Assembly: GCA_032358255.1 (NCBI GenBank)
Contig: JAULBX010019854.1
Coordinates: forward strand, 1-64,000
DNA: 64,000 nt
Reading direction: 5' to 3'
Origin: Heterotrichella gracilis
Lineage: Eukaryota > Sar > Xanthophyceae > Tribonematales > Xanthonemataceae
Position numbers and translations under genes: made by a program. Positions 35,773-48,300 of the stretch are shown here, piece after piece (position 1 is the first letter of the stretch; the number at the start of each line of letters is the position of its first letter). Under the pieces are notes generated by a model, which searched no databases, had not been told where the DNA came from, and saw only the letters and a list, made by a program, of their open reading frames with translations.

Positions 35773-37158
35773 TGTCCTGCCGAAGTGGATTGCGTCTTGG
35801 AGCGTGTGTTGCGGAAGTGTATTGCACTCAGATACAAAAGGCTAAATACAGAAGGCTTGCGTGAAAGAAGCTTTGATACGTTAACCAACGCCCACTGCCG
35901 CTACGCTACTTCAGTGGATGGGCTATGCATTTGACGCACATCATCCTTGGCACAGTCAGTCTTGCCAACGGTGACTAGAGAACTAGTCGAGACCGTCAAC
36001 AAGTGACGTGGTTGCCAGGTGGCATGTGCAGGTGCGACTTCCGCCGCGCGCCGCCGCATCAAATTAAGTTTGGATCAGGTCATTTGAATGGTCATCGTTA
36101 GCTGATCCAACTGCTCACCACACCAGTGTCAGCACAGTGGAGTCTCTGTCGAGCAGTGAGTTTGCAGAAGAAGCCTTGTCGCCCACTTTGCAACAACAAA
36201 ACGCATGGCTAGGGCGCAATATGAAATGGGAAGTGCGCATAGGATGCTGGGACCCGTAAAAGAGGGCGCCCCAGGGTGGACCTGAGTGCACGGTGTGGCA
36301 CTTCAGTGCAAAAAGCAGCAGCGCCCATTCAAAAAGATTTATCACAACACGCTTGCTGTGTTGTCCACAAACAGGGACTGCTACACATGGTTTGCAAATG
36401 TCAGACAGCGCAGTGGTGGATGAATACAATGCTGGCATCAATAGCCAGCCAAAAAACGCTTGAAAACCAGAAAAAAGCTGCGCCAGAGGCATTATTGGTG
36501 TCGCTGAATAGTGACCCATCGCTATGCCTGTACAGCGGTCGGGGCTACAAAATAGCTAGTGCTACAACATACCTAAGCACGGTGGCGCCAAAATGGGCAG
36601 TGCAGCTGCCGCCCCCGCATGCACTCCCAGGCCTTGGCATCTGCACCGTTACCGCCATGGCGGGCAATGCCCCCCCCCTTGTCCCCCCCCCCTCTCCTCA
36701 ATCAACCAAATAAAAGCGCTCAAGTATATGAACAACAGCCTAGCAATTGCCCGAGTGCAAAGCAGGCTGTTTGTGTGTCAATGTGCTACCTTGTTGCCCC
36801 TCCTCCATCAATGCTATGCCAACCCTAATGGTACTCAAAACCCCAATGCTGCCCTGCCCATGTTAATCACCATTGCGCTCTGCCACTGCCCACAGCCGTG
36901 CCTCTCCCTCTGCCCCCTCCCCTTGTGCAACACCTCACAGCAGGCCCCCTCCCCGCGGCTACTAGCCATCCCGCCCTGCTGCTGCTGCACCTCATTCCGC
37001 CCTTGTGCATCTCGCGCAGCTCCTCGTTGAAAACACACGCTCAAGTGTCACGAACCCTCCAAATCTCAGCAAAGCCTTGCAACAACCAGGCTGTTTGGCT
37101 GCCAACTGTGCCCCCCTCGCTGCTGCACAAGCCTGGTTATAGCCGCCCCAGCCGTCGC
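35773..37158. other. Intergenic between KAS I and phytoene synthase
   Basis: Several long frames (plus 36276-36713, minus 36519-36115) have no domain or splice support. The right end holds a partial copy of the phytoene synthase 3' end (see 36935-37034) and C-rich runs near 36670-36690. Confidence 0.4.
36935..37034. repeat. Partial direct copy of the phytoene synthase 3' end
   Basis: The segment ending GCGCAGCTCCTCGTTGAA at 37013-37030 repeats the coding tail at 37215-37232, offset by 202 bases. Similarity extends left over the CTGCTGCTGC stretch and beyond with more changes. It lies outside the gene, downstream of its stop codon at 37159. Confidence 0.75.
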
Positions 37159-39473
37159 CTACTTGCTCAGCATTGCGCCCTGCCGCTGCTGCTCCTTATC
37201 CGCCTTCTGCATCTTGCGCAGCTCCTCGTTGAACAGCGCCGGTGCCTGCGCGCGAATGAGCGCCAGGGGCAGCGAGGCCATCTTCTTCCACTTGCGCACG
37301 TACGCCCGCTGGGTGAAGTTGTTGTAGTCGTTGGCCTCGATGGAGTCGAGGATCTGGCGGTACAGGATGAGCGCAGACCTATTGCAGGAGAGGGAGGTGG
37401 TCAGGATCCAGCAGCAAGGGGGCCATGCATTTATAATCTGTACTGCCTGCCAACTCTGCAGGCACATGAGTGAGGTGGCCAGATTAAAAGTGCTTCCTAC
37501 GGTGCAGTAACAACGCCTAAATGTATGCCAAGGAGGTATGCAGCAAATCATATGCAGCAGATGCCCACCAGAGGACCAGCATGACCTCATTGTGCACGCC
37601 TGCGCGCTGGGCATGCCGCAAGCAGTACAGTTGATAGGAACCATTCCTAGGCCAAACATCGATGGTGGAAAAATTGTCAGCAACAGGCGCGAGGCATGCA
37701 CTTAGGGACCATGGAGCAAATATGAAAGCAGCTTACCACACAGGCCAGCGGGCGTTGATATCCAGGTAGTCCACCCCTGCCTCAGCCTCAGCAAAGTACT
37801 GCCTGGCACGCGCAATCTGGAACGTCATGAATGCCCTCCAGCGGTCATCGATTTTGCCCGTGGAGGTTGCAAACATGCCGCGAATCACCTGCAACAGCGT
37901 TGGGGCACTTAGTGGCCATCGTTGACGCAAAAACTGGTCTGCTGGTATTGGTGCAACAATTGCTGCAAAGCCCTGCAATTCCACTCCATTAATTGACAGT
38001 GCTTCCAGACATCTAGTTGCAAGCCAGAAAAAGTAAGGAAGTACGTGCATTCCAGCGTAGAGCCAGATACAAGCGTTACTGTTGAGTATATTGCATTTAC
38101 GTCCTTTGCAGTGACCCTTGACTGCGCCTGTGCTGATGCGTACCTCTTCCTCTGCGATGCCAAACTGCTCCAGCTCATCCAGCGGCACGTAGATGCGGTT
38201 GCGCTCCGAAGCGTCCTCGCCCACGTCCCGCAGGATGTTGGTCAGCTGGTTGGCGGTGCCCAGGGCCAGCGCCGCCTTGTACACCTGGTCAAGAGGGCCC
38301 TGCAACCACGCACAGTACCGTCAGTCAAGCAGGGGGTGGAAGGTGCCTGCCACAGAGAGAGAGTGTGTGTATGTGTGTGTGTGCGCGCGTGCGTCAGGGC
38401 ACAAAGCCACTGTGGTTATTTGCATTCCCTGCAAAAAAGCAATACTGCACTCGGCCTGGCAACTACCTGCCACTGTGATTTGAGGCTAGGCCCAGCATAA
38501 TGACTGCAAGGCTGCTGTCACAGTGTGCTGATTCCAGTGCTGCCAGTGGTCAGGCGATGATAGCATGCAGTTGACCAAGCTTTCCTACACCAGCAGGGAG
38601 CGTACCGTGTATCCTGGGTCTACCCCCATCACTGGCGTGGTCATCAGCCCCACGGTGCCAGCCACCTTGTAGCAGTACTCATACAGCTCGTCAAAGTTGT
38701 TGTAGCGCGACTTGACCAGGTCCATGCGCATGCCGTCAATCATGTCCCTGAAGGGCTGGATGTCCACCGGGAACTGCTGCACGGTGTCTGTGAGGGCGGC
38801 ATCGAGGATGTCGTAGGGGCGCCCATCAAAGATGGCTTCCAGGCGCTCATCCCACCGGTCCAGTGCCTGCGCCATCCATACAAGAGTGGTCAAGACAGCG
38901 CAAGCAAGGCACAGCTGCTGGGGCTGTGAAGGATGGCAAGGCAGTTTTGCCAAGAACCATGCAAAGCAGACCCGGTCCTGCAAGTATGTGTGTGTTGTGG
39001 TCTAACACAGGTGTGGCAGTACTGGTGTTCATACGCACCGCTGGGGTGATCCTGGAGGCGTTGGGGCCATCCACTAGCTCGTCTGTTCGCCTGCACCACA
39101 CGTAGATGGCCCAGATAGCCTTGGCCTGCTTTGGGGCCATGAGCTGGGTTCCTAGGTAGAAGGTCTTGGCATACTCCGCGGTCACATACCCACACCGCTC
39201 ATACGCTGCATCCAGGGTGGACCCCCTCCACTTGTGGCACTGTGAGGGTGTGAAGTTGCTGTACTTCTCAATGGAAATCCGGGTTGCATGCTCCTCTATC
39301 TCCTTGCCAGTCAGTTTCCCTCTGCTGACAGCTGCAACCTCCGCAGGAGTGGGCATGATAACCCTAGACCCAGATCCAGTGGCAGCAGTGGCTGTGCAGC
39401 GGATGACATCGTTCCTGTGCAACGGCCGCCGAGAGGACACTCTGAGCCGTTGGGCGCTGCCTGTTGCCTTCAA
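37159..39473 (-). CDS. PSY: Phytoene synthase
   Basis: This condenses two geranylgeranyl diphosphates to phytoene, the committed step of carotenoid synthesis in the plastid. Five exons: 39473-39039, 38866-38606, 38299-38144, 37888-37737, 37378-37159, giving 407 residues. The N-terminus ([18 protein letters not shown]) is a plastid transit peptide. The two Asp-rich substrate-binding motifs are present: DELVD in [19 protein letters not shown] and DVGED in [19 protein letters not shown]. Other family blocks are [10 protein letters not shown]-like ([14 protein letters not shown]), [12 protein letters not shown], and the C-terminal [20 protein letters not shown] followed by NFTQRAYV. The length is typical. 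It could be confused with squalene synthase, but RTDELVD, the transit peptide and the C-terminal block are specific to PSY. Confidence 0.97.
38360..38397. repeat. GA/GT microsatellite in a phytoene synthase intron
   Basis: A purine run GAGAGAGAG passes into GTGTGTATGTGTGTGTGT and GCGCGCGTGCG, in the intron between 38605 and 38300. Confidence 0.8.
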
Positions 39474-40900
39474 ACTCTTTGAAGTACTGGCCGAGCAGCT
39501 TTCCAGAGACCTGCGGATTGGTGGATATGCTCAGTGGGCGATGTCAACCGCTAACGTCTCGACACATGCATGCTAGCTACGCACCTTTGGTTGAAGCCGC
39601 ACATTGACGCAGCCCTGTCCATGGTGAGCTAAGGCTTCACAGCAGTAACCAGTTGCAGTACTGGAAACCCACGATGGGAAGTAAGAACCCGTTTTCAACT
39701 TTGTTCTGCTTAGTGGGCCATGACTAAGTTGGCGAACCCCAACCAGCGGAGCAACAGGCACCACGACTAGACGCGCACAAAGTCTCAGAGGCAAGTACCA
39801 GTTACAACAGTCGCTATAAGCGAAGAGGAGAGCAAGATTGCAGCTGTCTGGGTGGCGCATTTGCTTGCAAAACAGCTAAACTCTACCACTTTCTAGCGAG
39901 CAAAGCTTGCGCGGTTCAGTAAAGTGCCAAATGGCAAAAGTGCAGCTCAGCCGCACGCCCTCAGCCACTCAGCGCCGACAAAGGCACCCGAGGAATCCGA
40001 CCACACCCTTTTGCCGCCGCCGGCGGCACCGCTCCGATCCTAATCGCTTCTAATCAAACCTGATTATCAGGTTCAATTCAATGAATTGATTTAAAAGCCC
40101 AGACAAATCGCCAAAAGCCCAAACCTGTGTGAATATACTGTCACAAAGTCCTACGCAATGCATGAACAGCACAAGGAGTGAATCACCTTGAGGCAAAGCT
40201 TCAACAGTTGCTTGCCGATGGCTTATGACCACCTTTTACCTATGACTGCATGGCTGGTGGTGTGTGGCTGGCTGTACAACACGTGTCACTGATAGGATAC
40301 CCACATCGCATTCAGATTGATAGCAGTCAAGCGCACTGCTGCCTGCTGCAATTGCTGCGTGCTTCAGTTTCAACAGGTAGACACACAAGCATTAAATCGC
40401 AAGTAACGCTGTTTGTGCCGTCTACTTCGAAGCAGCACACCATTTGAACTACCTTCTCAGAGTCAAAAATGTTCAACAGCGCCATTGCCCTGTTTAGCTC
40501 AGACAAAAATATTGGAGGCTAAAACGAAGCACCCATGTGCGATTGCCAGCCCATCCACGGATGGATGAGATCAAGCGCAGCAAACAAGCTAATAGACAAA
40601 TTACCCTGAACCACTTTTCTGCACCATTACACCTGCATCCCAAAGCCCCAACACTGTGAGGTATGCTGCGAGTTCACTATTGCCCGGTGCGCCTAAAACT
40701 GCGCCTGTGCTACCTGATTGTTGCAAAAACAGCACCCAAAACAAGCCGATGCCCTACAAAGAGGTTGCACACAAACAATGTTCACGCATGTCCCCTCAGT
40801 GCCCAATCACTGCAGTTCCATAACATGCATTCCAATCATTGATAAAAGCAGATGAAATGCATTCTGGTAGCGCCGTGGCAAACATCGGCTGGTGTGTCCT
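39474..40900. other. Intergenic between phytoene synthase and CLPTM1
   Basis: No gene recognised. It holds the phytoene synthase promoter side and the CLPTM1 3' flank. A short tandem phrase AAAAGCCCA occurs twice near 40092-40121. Confidence 0.45.
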
Positions 40901-43900
40901 CTACTTGTCCTTCTTGACCCCCGCTGATTTCCCAGCATCCCCGGCATTGGCAGCAGTTGCGCTGCGGCCCTTACGCTGGCGCAGGGGCTCCTCCGCCCCG
41001 TCAGCAGCGACAGCTGGCGCCCCATCAGCAGCGGCGTCATCGCCTGCTGCAACCTCCTCAATGAGCGTCCCAGTCCCTGCCACCAGCTCGGCAGTGGCGG
41101 GCGCATCCCCATCCACCTGCTCTGCCGCGTACCTGCAGGGCACAGTAGATCACAGTCACAATCAAAGTAAAAGATGGTCCCAGTCATCATCGGCATAAAT
41201 GCCTTGTGCCTCTGAAGGGAAAATAACGGTTGGATGGCATTGCTGGTATGCAGGGCATTGTGACCATGTGTGGCGATGGTGCCGCCAGTCAAGTGCACAG
41301 GGTGGGACTATGCAATCAGCGCAAAAGCATTGGCGGCAAATACTAATAATTTGCCCCGCATGTGGCTTTGTGTGCTGCAGACATATAATGCCGTTGAATT
41401 GACTTAGGTTTTCTATTTATATATATGAGCAAAACAACAAGGATTTATTCAACAAAGCAGCCAAAGGCGCCGTACCCAAACTCGTTGGCCCGGGTCGGGT
41501 CCACGCGGTAGATCCAGCGCTGGTAGATGTACACCAAGAACACAATGTCATCCCTGAACACCGACAGGCGGTGCATGAGCGGCATCTTGATCACAAACGC
41601 AAACAGGTCGTCGATGATGGTGTTGAGGAACTTGTAGGTCATCTGGCGCCAGGGGAGGTGCGCCACGCTCTTGAGCTTGTAGTTGAGGTACAGCTGCAAG
41701 GAAACAGCAGTGCGCATTTGTTGGAAACGCATCCCGCTTGGAGTGTCGAACTTGCACCAAGCTCTTACCCAGCCGCTTCATTTTAGTGCGCCACCAGCTG
41801 TGTGCACAGTAGGGCTGCTGGAACGTATGCAGCTGATCAGCAGCTTTGTGCGCAGCTGACCGTGCTGATTGCAAGGCTACTATTGAAAAAAAGCATTATT
41901 ATGATTTATTGTTTATTGGCTTCACAGCCACCAGCTGGCCTCACCTGTGGGCACATGAGGATGAAGCCAAAGGTGTACACTGCTCCCACCAGGGAGCTCA
42001 AGATCCAGCTGTACCAGCTCTTGTGGGACTCATACATCAGCGAGTAGACTGCGTAGCAGAGGATGAGTGGGTACAGCACGTAGGACAGGTAGACCATGGC
42101 CTGCTTGTCGTGCTCCTTGGTCTCGCTGTTGGAGTAGGACTGCTTGTCCTTGAAGTGGATCTTTGGGATTGGGCCCGACCTGCAAGAGCGACGTGCATGG
42201 TAAAATTGCCCCAAACTGGTGGAGCAGCGTGCATGTGGCAAGGGTTTAGGGTTCCAATTTAGGGTTACGGGTTAGGACGGCTTGCCCTTAAAGTGGATTA
42301 GGGGAGGTTAGCCCCGACCTGCTTCTTTTGTAAACCTATTTTTGCATGATGCCGCGCATTGCTCTGCACACCTCCGCTGCAAGAATGCTTGCCTTGTCCC
42401 AGCGTGTTGTCTATGATTTGACTGAGGTGCGGCGGATACTCCTTAGTCGTACTCTTATGCACTTGGAATTCCTTGGCGCATGCCATACATGATAATGCGC
42501 ACTGTGAATCATGGGAATGGCCCACCTGTCGATGGTGACATCCATGGCCTTGGTGATCTTCCAGAACTCAATGAACATGCCCACGAATGAGCTGGCCAGC
42601 ACCACAAAGCTGGTCTTGTTGTCCAGCAGGTACAGGAAGATCACAACCTGCAGCGCACTTATATTAATCAATTAATATAAAAATTACAATGTTTATAAAA
42701 ATCTATAAATTAAGGGTGAGCCATGGGCACCACCAACCGCAAGGCTGTACAGATGCAACCGCTCTCACACGTCACCAGCACAAGCGCACCGACTATCAGT
42801 TCAACCGCAACTGTGTGTTATGCAAAATTCATGGATCACGTCCATACGTTACATCATGTGGATGAACCCCACCTGACAGAGAGCATTGTGTGATGCAAAT
42901 CATATATTATATCCATGCAATGCGTCACGTAATGACCCCCACCTGGCAGAAAGCATTGATGAGGATGGTCCTCACTGACAGCCCCTCCACATTCTTCTTG
43001 TCCTTCCAGAACCCGATGTCATTCTTGAACGCCAAGATGTCAAACACGGAGTGCAGCATGCTGACAGCCATGGTCACAGCAAGCAGGATCGGGTTGCCCT
43101 CCAAGAACACCCGCTTGACCTCGTCAGACTCGCCATCTCCCATAGCACCAAATGATCGCTGCACCACACACGGGACTACTTGGCACCAACTCTGCAAGGA
43201 TGACTGCTAATCTGGCAGTGCTGCTGCCATGCATGTTACATAGCGCATGCTGTCATGGCCAGCCAACACAATTCTCGCCCACAAGATAACAGCGTTTGGT
43301 GACTCGACAGCCTTACTGGCACTGGCCATGGACCATTGTTGAACCCAATGAGACTTGCGCCTTGCGAGTGGACCCTAGGGTAGGGTAATTGATGCGGCGA
43401 ATGGGTACCCATAAGGGCGGCAGTGAACCCTAAAATAGGGTGAATGATGCAGCGTTAGCGCACTCGAGGTAATCAACCCACATTACCCAGTTCCATGCGG
43501 TGGCTAGCACATCTATGGAAGGCAGTGCCTGCAATTTATACAGGGATTGCTTGCCATGCGTTGATAGGATACGTTGCCATGCCATGCAGTGCCTACCTGC
43601 ATCTCGAAAGACTGCTCCATCTGAGTGAGGATCATGAACCACCAGCCCTTGGTGTGGGTGAGGGTCATTTGGATCTCCACTTCAGACACAGTCTCGTTCA
43701 CGGGGATGTACCAGTCCTTGAGCTCCCAGAAGTAGTTGAACCACACAACGGGGTAGTACTCCATGTTGGCAACATCCAGAGTCATGTGCTCCCTCAACTG
43801 CAAGGGTTTGGGTTAGGGTTTACTCAAGTGGTTCAGTGAGCAGTCATGCAGCTGCATGCACTGGTGGATGAGCCCACATCAGTAATATGCGCAGCATGGC

Positions 43901-44922
43901 AAATCAATTGCGGGTCTCAAGTGGTTGCATGACCTGCCATGCAGCTGAATGCATCCTGAAGGGCTCACAGGAGTTGAACACACACGCATGGCGGCACAGG
44001 CGATTGCACTCACTTGCGGGGGGATGTTGCGCGCTGGGTGCTTGTTGAATTCCTCCACAAACGTTATCGTGATGTTTGGCCTGATGTACGACAAATACTG
44101 GCGTGGCTGCTCTGCATCTGTGCTGTTGTACTTCTCTCCGGACAGGAGCTTGACCCCTGTCTGGTTCTTGCGCTCTGGCATGAACACGTTCAGTGCTGCA
44201 CAGGCAATCCAGCTGTAAAAAAAACGCCAGAACGTGTATATGCACGTCAGCAGCACAGACATAGATACATCCACAAGCAGGGAACAAGGCCACTTGTACT
44301 TACCTGTGGTTTTGTGGAAGCCAGCCACGCTGTCATAATAGGAGTCCTCGGGATCGGGTGAAAACCCAGCGCGGGCGAAGAACACGTGTGCAAAGGCACT
44401 TGCATTGTTCTGGACAGCCTGCAACACACCAAGAACTGAGCAGGTGGAAGCACACCTCACACATGCATGTTGGGCAGTGGCGAATCAGTCATGACTAATG
44501 GCCAATGCATGAGCGCCCACATGGGAGGCGCAATGCATCAGGCAAGACTTGCTTGTACGCACCTCGGATGGATGGTACTTGTACGTGTAAGTACGGTCCT
44601 TGTCGGTGGCCAGCGGCACCCCCTCCTCTTGCCACACCAGCTCCGCACTGGATGTCATGTCTTTGAAGCTGGAGAACGTCTCCTGCTCCGAGACGTACAC
44701 CCACACGTCCACAAGGTCGCCCTTCTGCAGCTTGGGGAAGAACATGTCGCTCCTCTCCATGGTCTTGGGCGTCTGCTGACCGCCAAAGAAGTTGCGCATA
44801 AGCCACCACATGAAGAGCATCCTAATAATGCCTCCTATGAAGTTGGGTGGCTGTGGCGCTGGGGCACCGCCTGCAGCAGGAGGCCCCGCTGCGGGGGCTG
44901 CCACAGGTGCCGCTGGAGGCAT
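40901..44922 (-). CDS. CLPTM1: CLPTM1-family multi-pass membrane protein
   Basis: Cleft lip and palate transmembrane protein 1 family; members sit in the ER and plasma membrane and in animals control receptor assembly or lipid scrambling. Nine exons: 44922-44563, 44418-44304, 44195-44014, 43797-43597, 43158-42943, 42647-42526, 42179-41945, 41693-41476, 41132-40901, giving 626 residues. A Pro/Ala-rich start (MPPAAPVAAPAAG) leads to a first hydrophobic segment, a large lumenal domain (FFPKLQKGDLVDVWVYVSEQ, NMEYYPVVWFNYFWELKDW), then the membrane region with hallmark phrases: SVFDILAFKNDIGFWK, FVVLASSFVGMFIEFWKIT, YAVYSLMYESHKSWYSW, LKSVAHLPWRQMTYKFLN, LFAFVIKMPLMHRLS, DDIVFLVYIYQRWIYRVDP. The last exon adds an acidic/Ala tail ending GVKKDK. 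If intron 8 is retained, the protein ends soon after NEFG with a short alternative tail (AFGCFVE). The start codon gives the family's usual N-terminus; an open upstream frame looks untranslated. Confidence 0.96.
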
Positions 44923-45349
44923 GGTTACAAGCTGGTGCCTGAACGGGTTGCCAAGAAGGAATCGCGATTGAAATACAAGCTGATCAGTGGCGGCCTGCAC
45001 CAGGTAGATCACCACCTCGATACTCGCCCAAAAGTATGCTACACGCCCGATATGTTTTGTAGTCGTAAAAACGCTATACAACGGCAGGTTGGCACCTCCG
45101 GTTTGTTTTGTGTGCAGAGTTTTCCACGTATTTGAAAAACGCCCATCACTTATGCACGTGCACGTGCAACCACGTGCATACCGCGGCAAACAAACCAGGC
45201 CCGCTTGTGTATAACGCAACCAAAATGTTTGCCCTCTGCTTTCTCCTTAGCAGACTGAGACAATCAGGTCATACCTGCTAGTTGCAGCAGCGATAGGACG
45301 TGTCACTGCTGGGTACCGTGGCGAGGCTAATCTCTGGGTCCACTCCACA
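44923..45349. promoter_or_regulatory. Divergent promoter region
   Basis: CLPTM1 and the Ser/Pro-rich gene start 428 bases apart on opposite strands, so their promoters share this short interval. CACGTG-type palindromes (GCACGTGCACGTGCAACCAC near 45154) lie near its centre. Confidence 0.4.
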
Positions 45350-48300
45350 ATGTCGGGGGCAAATGGTGAGTGGGTACCTGCAAAGTGCTGTTTGTCACGC
45401 CCACAAGGCTGTCACGTTTTCCAAGCGTGACATGCGCTGACGCCAACTGTTTCGTGCTTGCAGAGGGACACAGCGAGAACCCCACCCCTTCACCATTGCT
45501 ACCCCCTCATGCTGATGCCATGGGTGACATAGCCGTGCCTGAGGTGGAGTCAGGAGGTGCATCAGGCGCAGCTGCAGCTGATATTGACCTGCCCATGCCT
45601 ATTTACAGAAGGGACTCCGCAAAAGAGCTGCTGCGCAGCTCGGTGTTTGGTGGCGCCAGTGGGATCCTGGCCCAAGCTGAGATGGAAGCTCACAGTGAGC
45701 AGGCAAGGCGGACCAGCTTGGAAACAAGGCTTGGTTCAGCTCGGGAGTTGCGCACAGAGGACCTTGGGGGCCCCTCATCGTCCCCCGTAGGACACCTGGA
45801 CCAAAACCCCTCACAGCCCATGTCAGAAGCACCGCTGGAAGCTGCACCAATTGCAGAGGCACCAGCCACGTTGGAGGAGATGAGGTTGAAGGACTCTGCA
45901 AAAAGCCTTCAACCAGCTGCCAGTGGGCCCAGCACCAGCCAGGTGGCACACTCACCTTCGGCCAGGATGCAAAGCCCGTTCCCAGCCTTCACCCGCACAA
46001 CAGGGCGCGGGTCTGACAACGATGATGACATGCTCACTCCACACTCGCGCAGAGGCAGTGGCACCACAGGGCGCGCAGACTCACCTATGCATGCACACGC
46101 CTCAAGGTCAGGATCTGGGTCACTGTTGGAGGAGGCGAGGCGCTCGATCCTCCCTGCACTCCGCCCAGACAGCCCCATCCGCGCCCACTCCCAGCGCCTG
46201 GATTCCGGAAGCACCTCCTCTCTGGAACCGCCAACGTCACCTGTGTTTGGGTCACCTTCAGTCACGCTGCTCCAGGCCCGCAAGGCAGTGCGGAAGAGCC
46301 GCGATGGGCAGCAAGCAAGCTCCAGCAAAGCTCCCAGCTTGGAACTTGAAGCAGGCCCGTCTGGGACAAGCCAGGTAACCTGCCCTCTGGCACCCACTGC
46401 TATTCCGCCGCATATCAGTGCTATTCCACTGCAAATGTTGCAGATGTTCTGTACGAGGCTCGACCTGGCCTGCCCACTGAGGCTGTGCGGTGTGTTTTGC
46501 AGGGCGCACCCAGCAGCCCTGTGCCTGAGCACCTGTTGGCAGAGTGCACCTATGAGAGGGCGTCAAGTTTGACAGAGGTGGGTGCTCACAGCTGCGGTTC
46601 TGGCATGCACTGGCTGTTGCTGCATACCGTAATGCCAATGCCTTGTCCTGCTGATGCGCACCATATAGTGGCAAACATGCCTTCAGCGATGGATTGTAGA
46701 TGCAATCTGCCACTGCATATTTGTCACTCGAGGTTTGGTGGCGCAGGCGCGGCGTGTTGTGCTGGCATCACTGGCTGATGACCCCATGATCGGCACCCTC
46801 CGCCGCCGCTCGCACAACCTCAGTGAGGAGCTGCCGCACGACTCGGATGATGATCTCCAAGGGCTGGCGCCACCGCCCATCGCCACCAGTTTGTTTGGTG
46901 AGTCGTAAGGCAATGCACGGGTGGTTGCGAGGGAAATACAGCAATTTAAACAAATGCTAGATATAGGTCCTGGGTGGCTGGGGATTTGGTCCTTCTTGCC
47001 AGTGTTTATGCATCAATGAACATTATTCCTGGCCCATCGAGATCTTTGTGGCAATGTGCCCGATATGTAGTGCCTCAATGCCAAGCTTGCTGGTTATGAA
47101 TATCACCCACACTCTTCATACAATCAGCACTGGCAATCACATCTCTGATTCACGCCAATGCATGCACAATGGGCTGCAACGCACCTAAGTGATTGACAGC
47201 TGATGCCTCCTGGTCATGGGCATGTACACTGTTGGTTCAACATAGGTCTCCCCTCCCCAACCCGCAACCTCCATGCATGCAGGGCGATCCGATTCCTCCC
47301 CCTGGGAGGCCCCCTCCCCCTCGCTGCTGTTTGCGCGTGAAAGCATCGGCAAGCCGATGTCCCGCGGCGCATCCGGCCAAGACCTGACAATGACCAGGCA
47401 GGCAACCACAAGCAGCCACCACTCAGCATCCCTTCCATTGGGCATGCTGCGCGACTCCCCTGTGAGGGAATCGCCCCTTGCAGCGCCGCCGCAGCCAGAG
47501 GGGTTCCAGCGTTTCCATTCTCTGAGCAACACTGGGGACTTTGCCACGCCGTCCCTGTGGGAGGCCAGGCGCGTGGTGCTGGGGGCCACCAGGAGGGGGG
47601 TGTCAGCGGATATGAGCGATGCAGCGCAGGTGAGGGCGTTTGGATGGACGCAGTCTGTTGTGAGATGAAGCACTTGGATTACTGCATTATCATGGAAGTT
47701 GCCAGCCCTGAGTGGCTGCATGAAATCCATGGAGTGGGCATTGCTTTTTTAAAGTGACACTTAACATGCATGTTAGCTTGATTACATTTATTAGCATCTC
47801 AGGCATTTGAGTTGCAGCGCTGGCACAGCATTCTACACTCGCATGGGAGTTGACCATGGCTATCTGTGCCTTGAGCGGGATGATGCTTTGACCACCAAGC
47901 AGTGCACTTGCCTGCATGGACTCCTTGACCCGCACAGCGGTATCAAGCGGATGCATCCTTTCTAGGGTGCGCATGTATCTGTTTCTGGAGCACACCCACA
48001 ATCAGTTTCTCACTGATGTTCCCCGGTCCCTATGGCAGAGTGCCTCGCCCCGCGAGCAGGTGTTTTACCGACGCCACACCGACACTGGATTGGCCGCTGC
48101 CTCCCTCCGACATGACACCCTGCGTAGGGTGTCGCCCCAGCCGCCAACAGAGCCTGTGCCCATAGCGCCTGCTGCTGCCCAGGAACTCCAGGAGCTGCGC
48201 TTAGGTAGGCTGATGGGCTGGTGGTATGCAGCCTGGTCTGTGTCACAGCGTCGCTCAACAAGATGCCCCAGGGGTCCACCCTTGCAGGGATAGGGGTTTG

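Noticed and set aside
36115-36713. Long open frames on both strands between KAS I and phytoene synthase
   Set aside because: No domain, no splice-supported continuation, and composition like spacer DNA.
37733-39473. Squalene synthase as an alternative for the phytoene synthase gene
   Set aside because: The transit peptide, RTDELVD motif and C-terminal [19 protein letters not shown] block are specific to phytoene synthase.
45923-46532. Long open frames antisense or frame-shifted to the Ser/Pro-rich gene
   Set aside because: They are shadows of the large open exon 45464-46374, whose own frame has clean splice phases and repeats.
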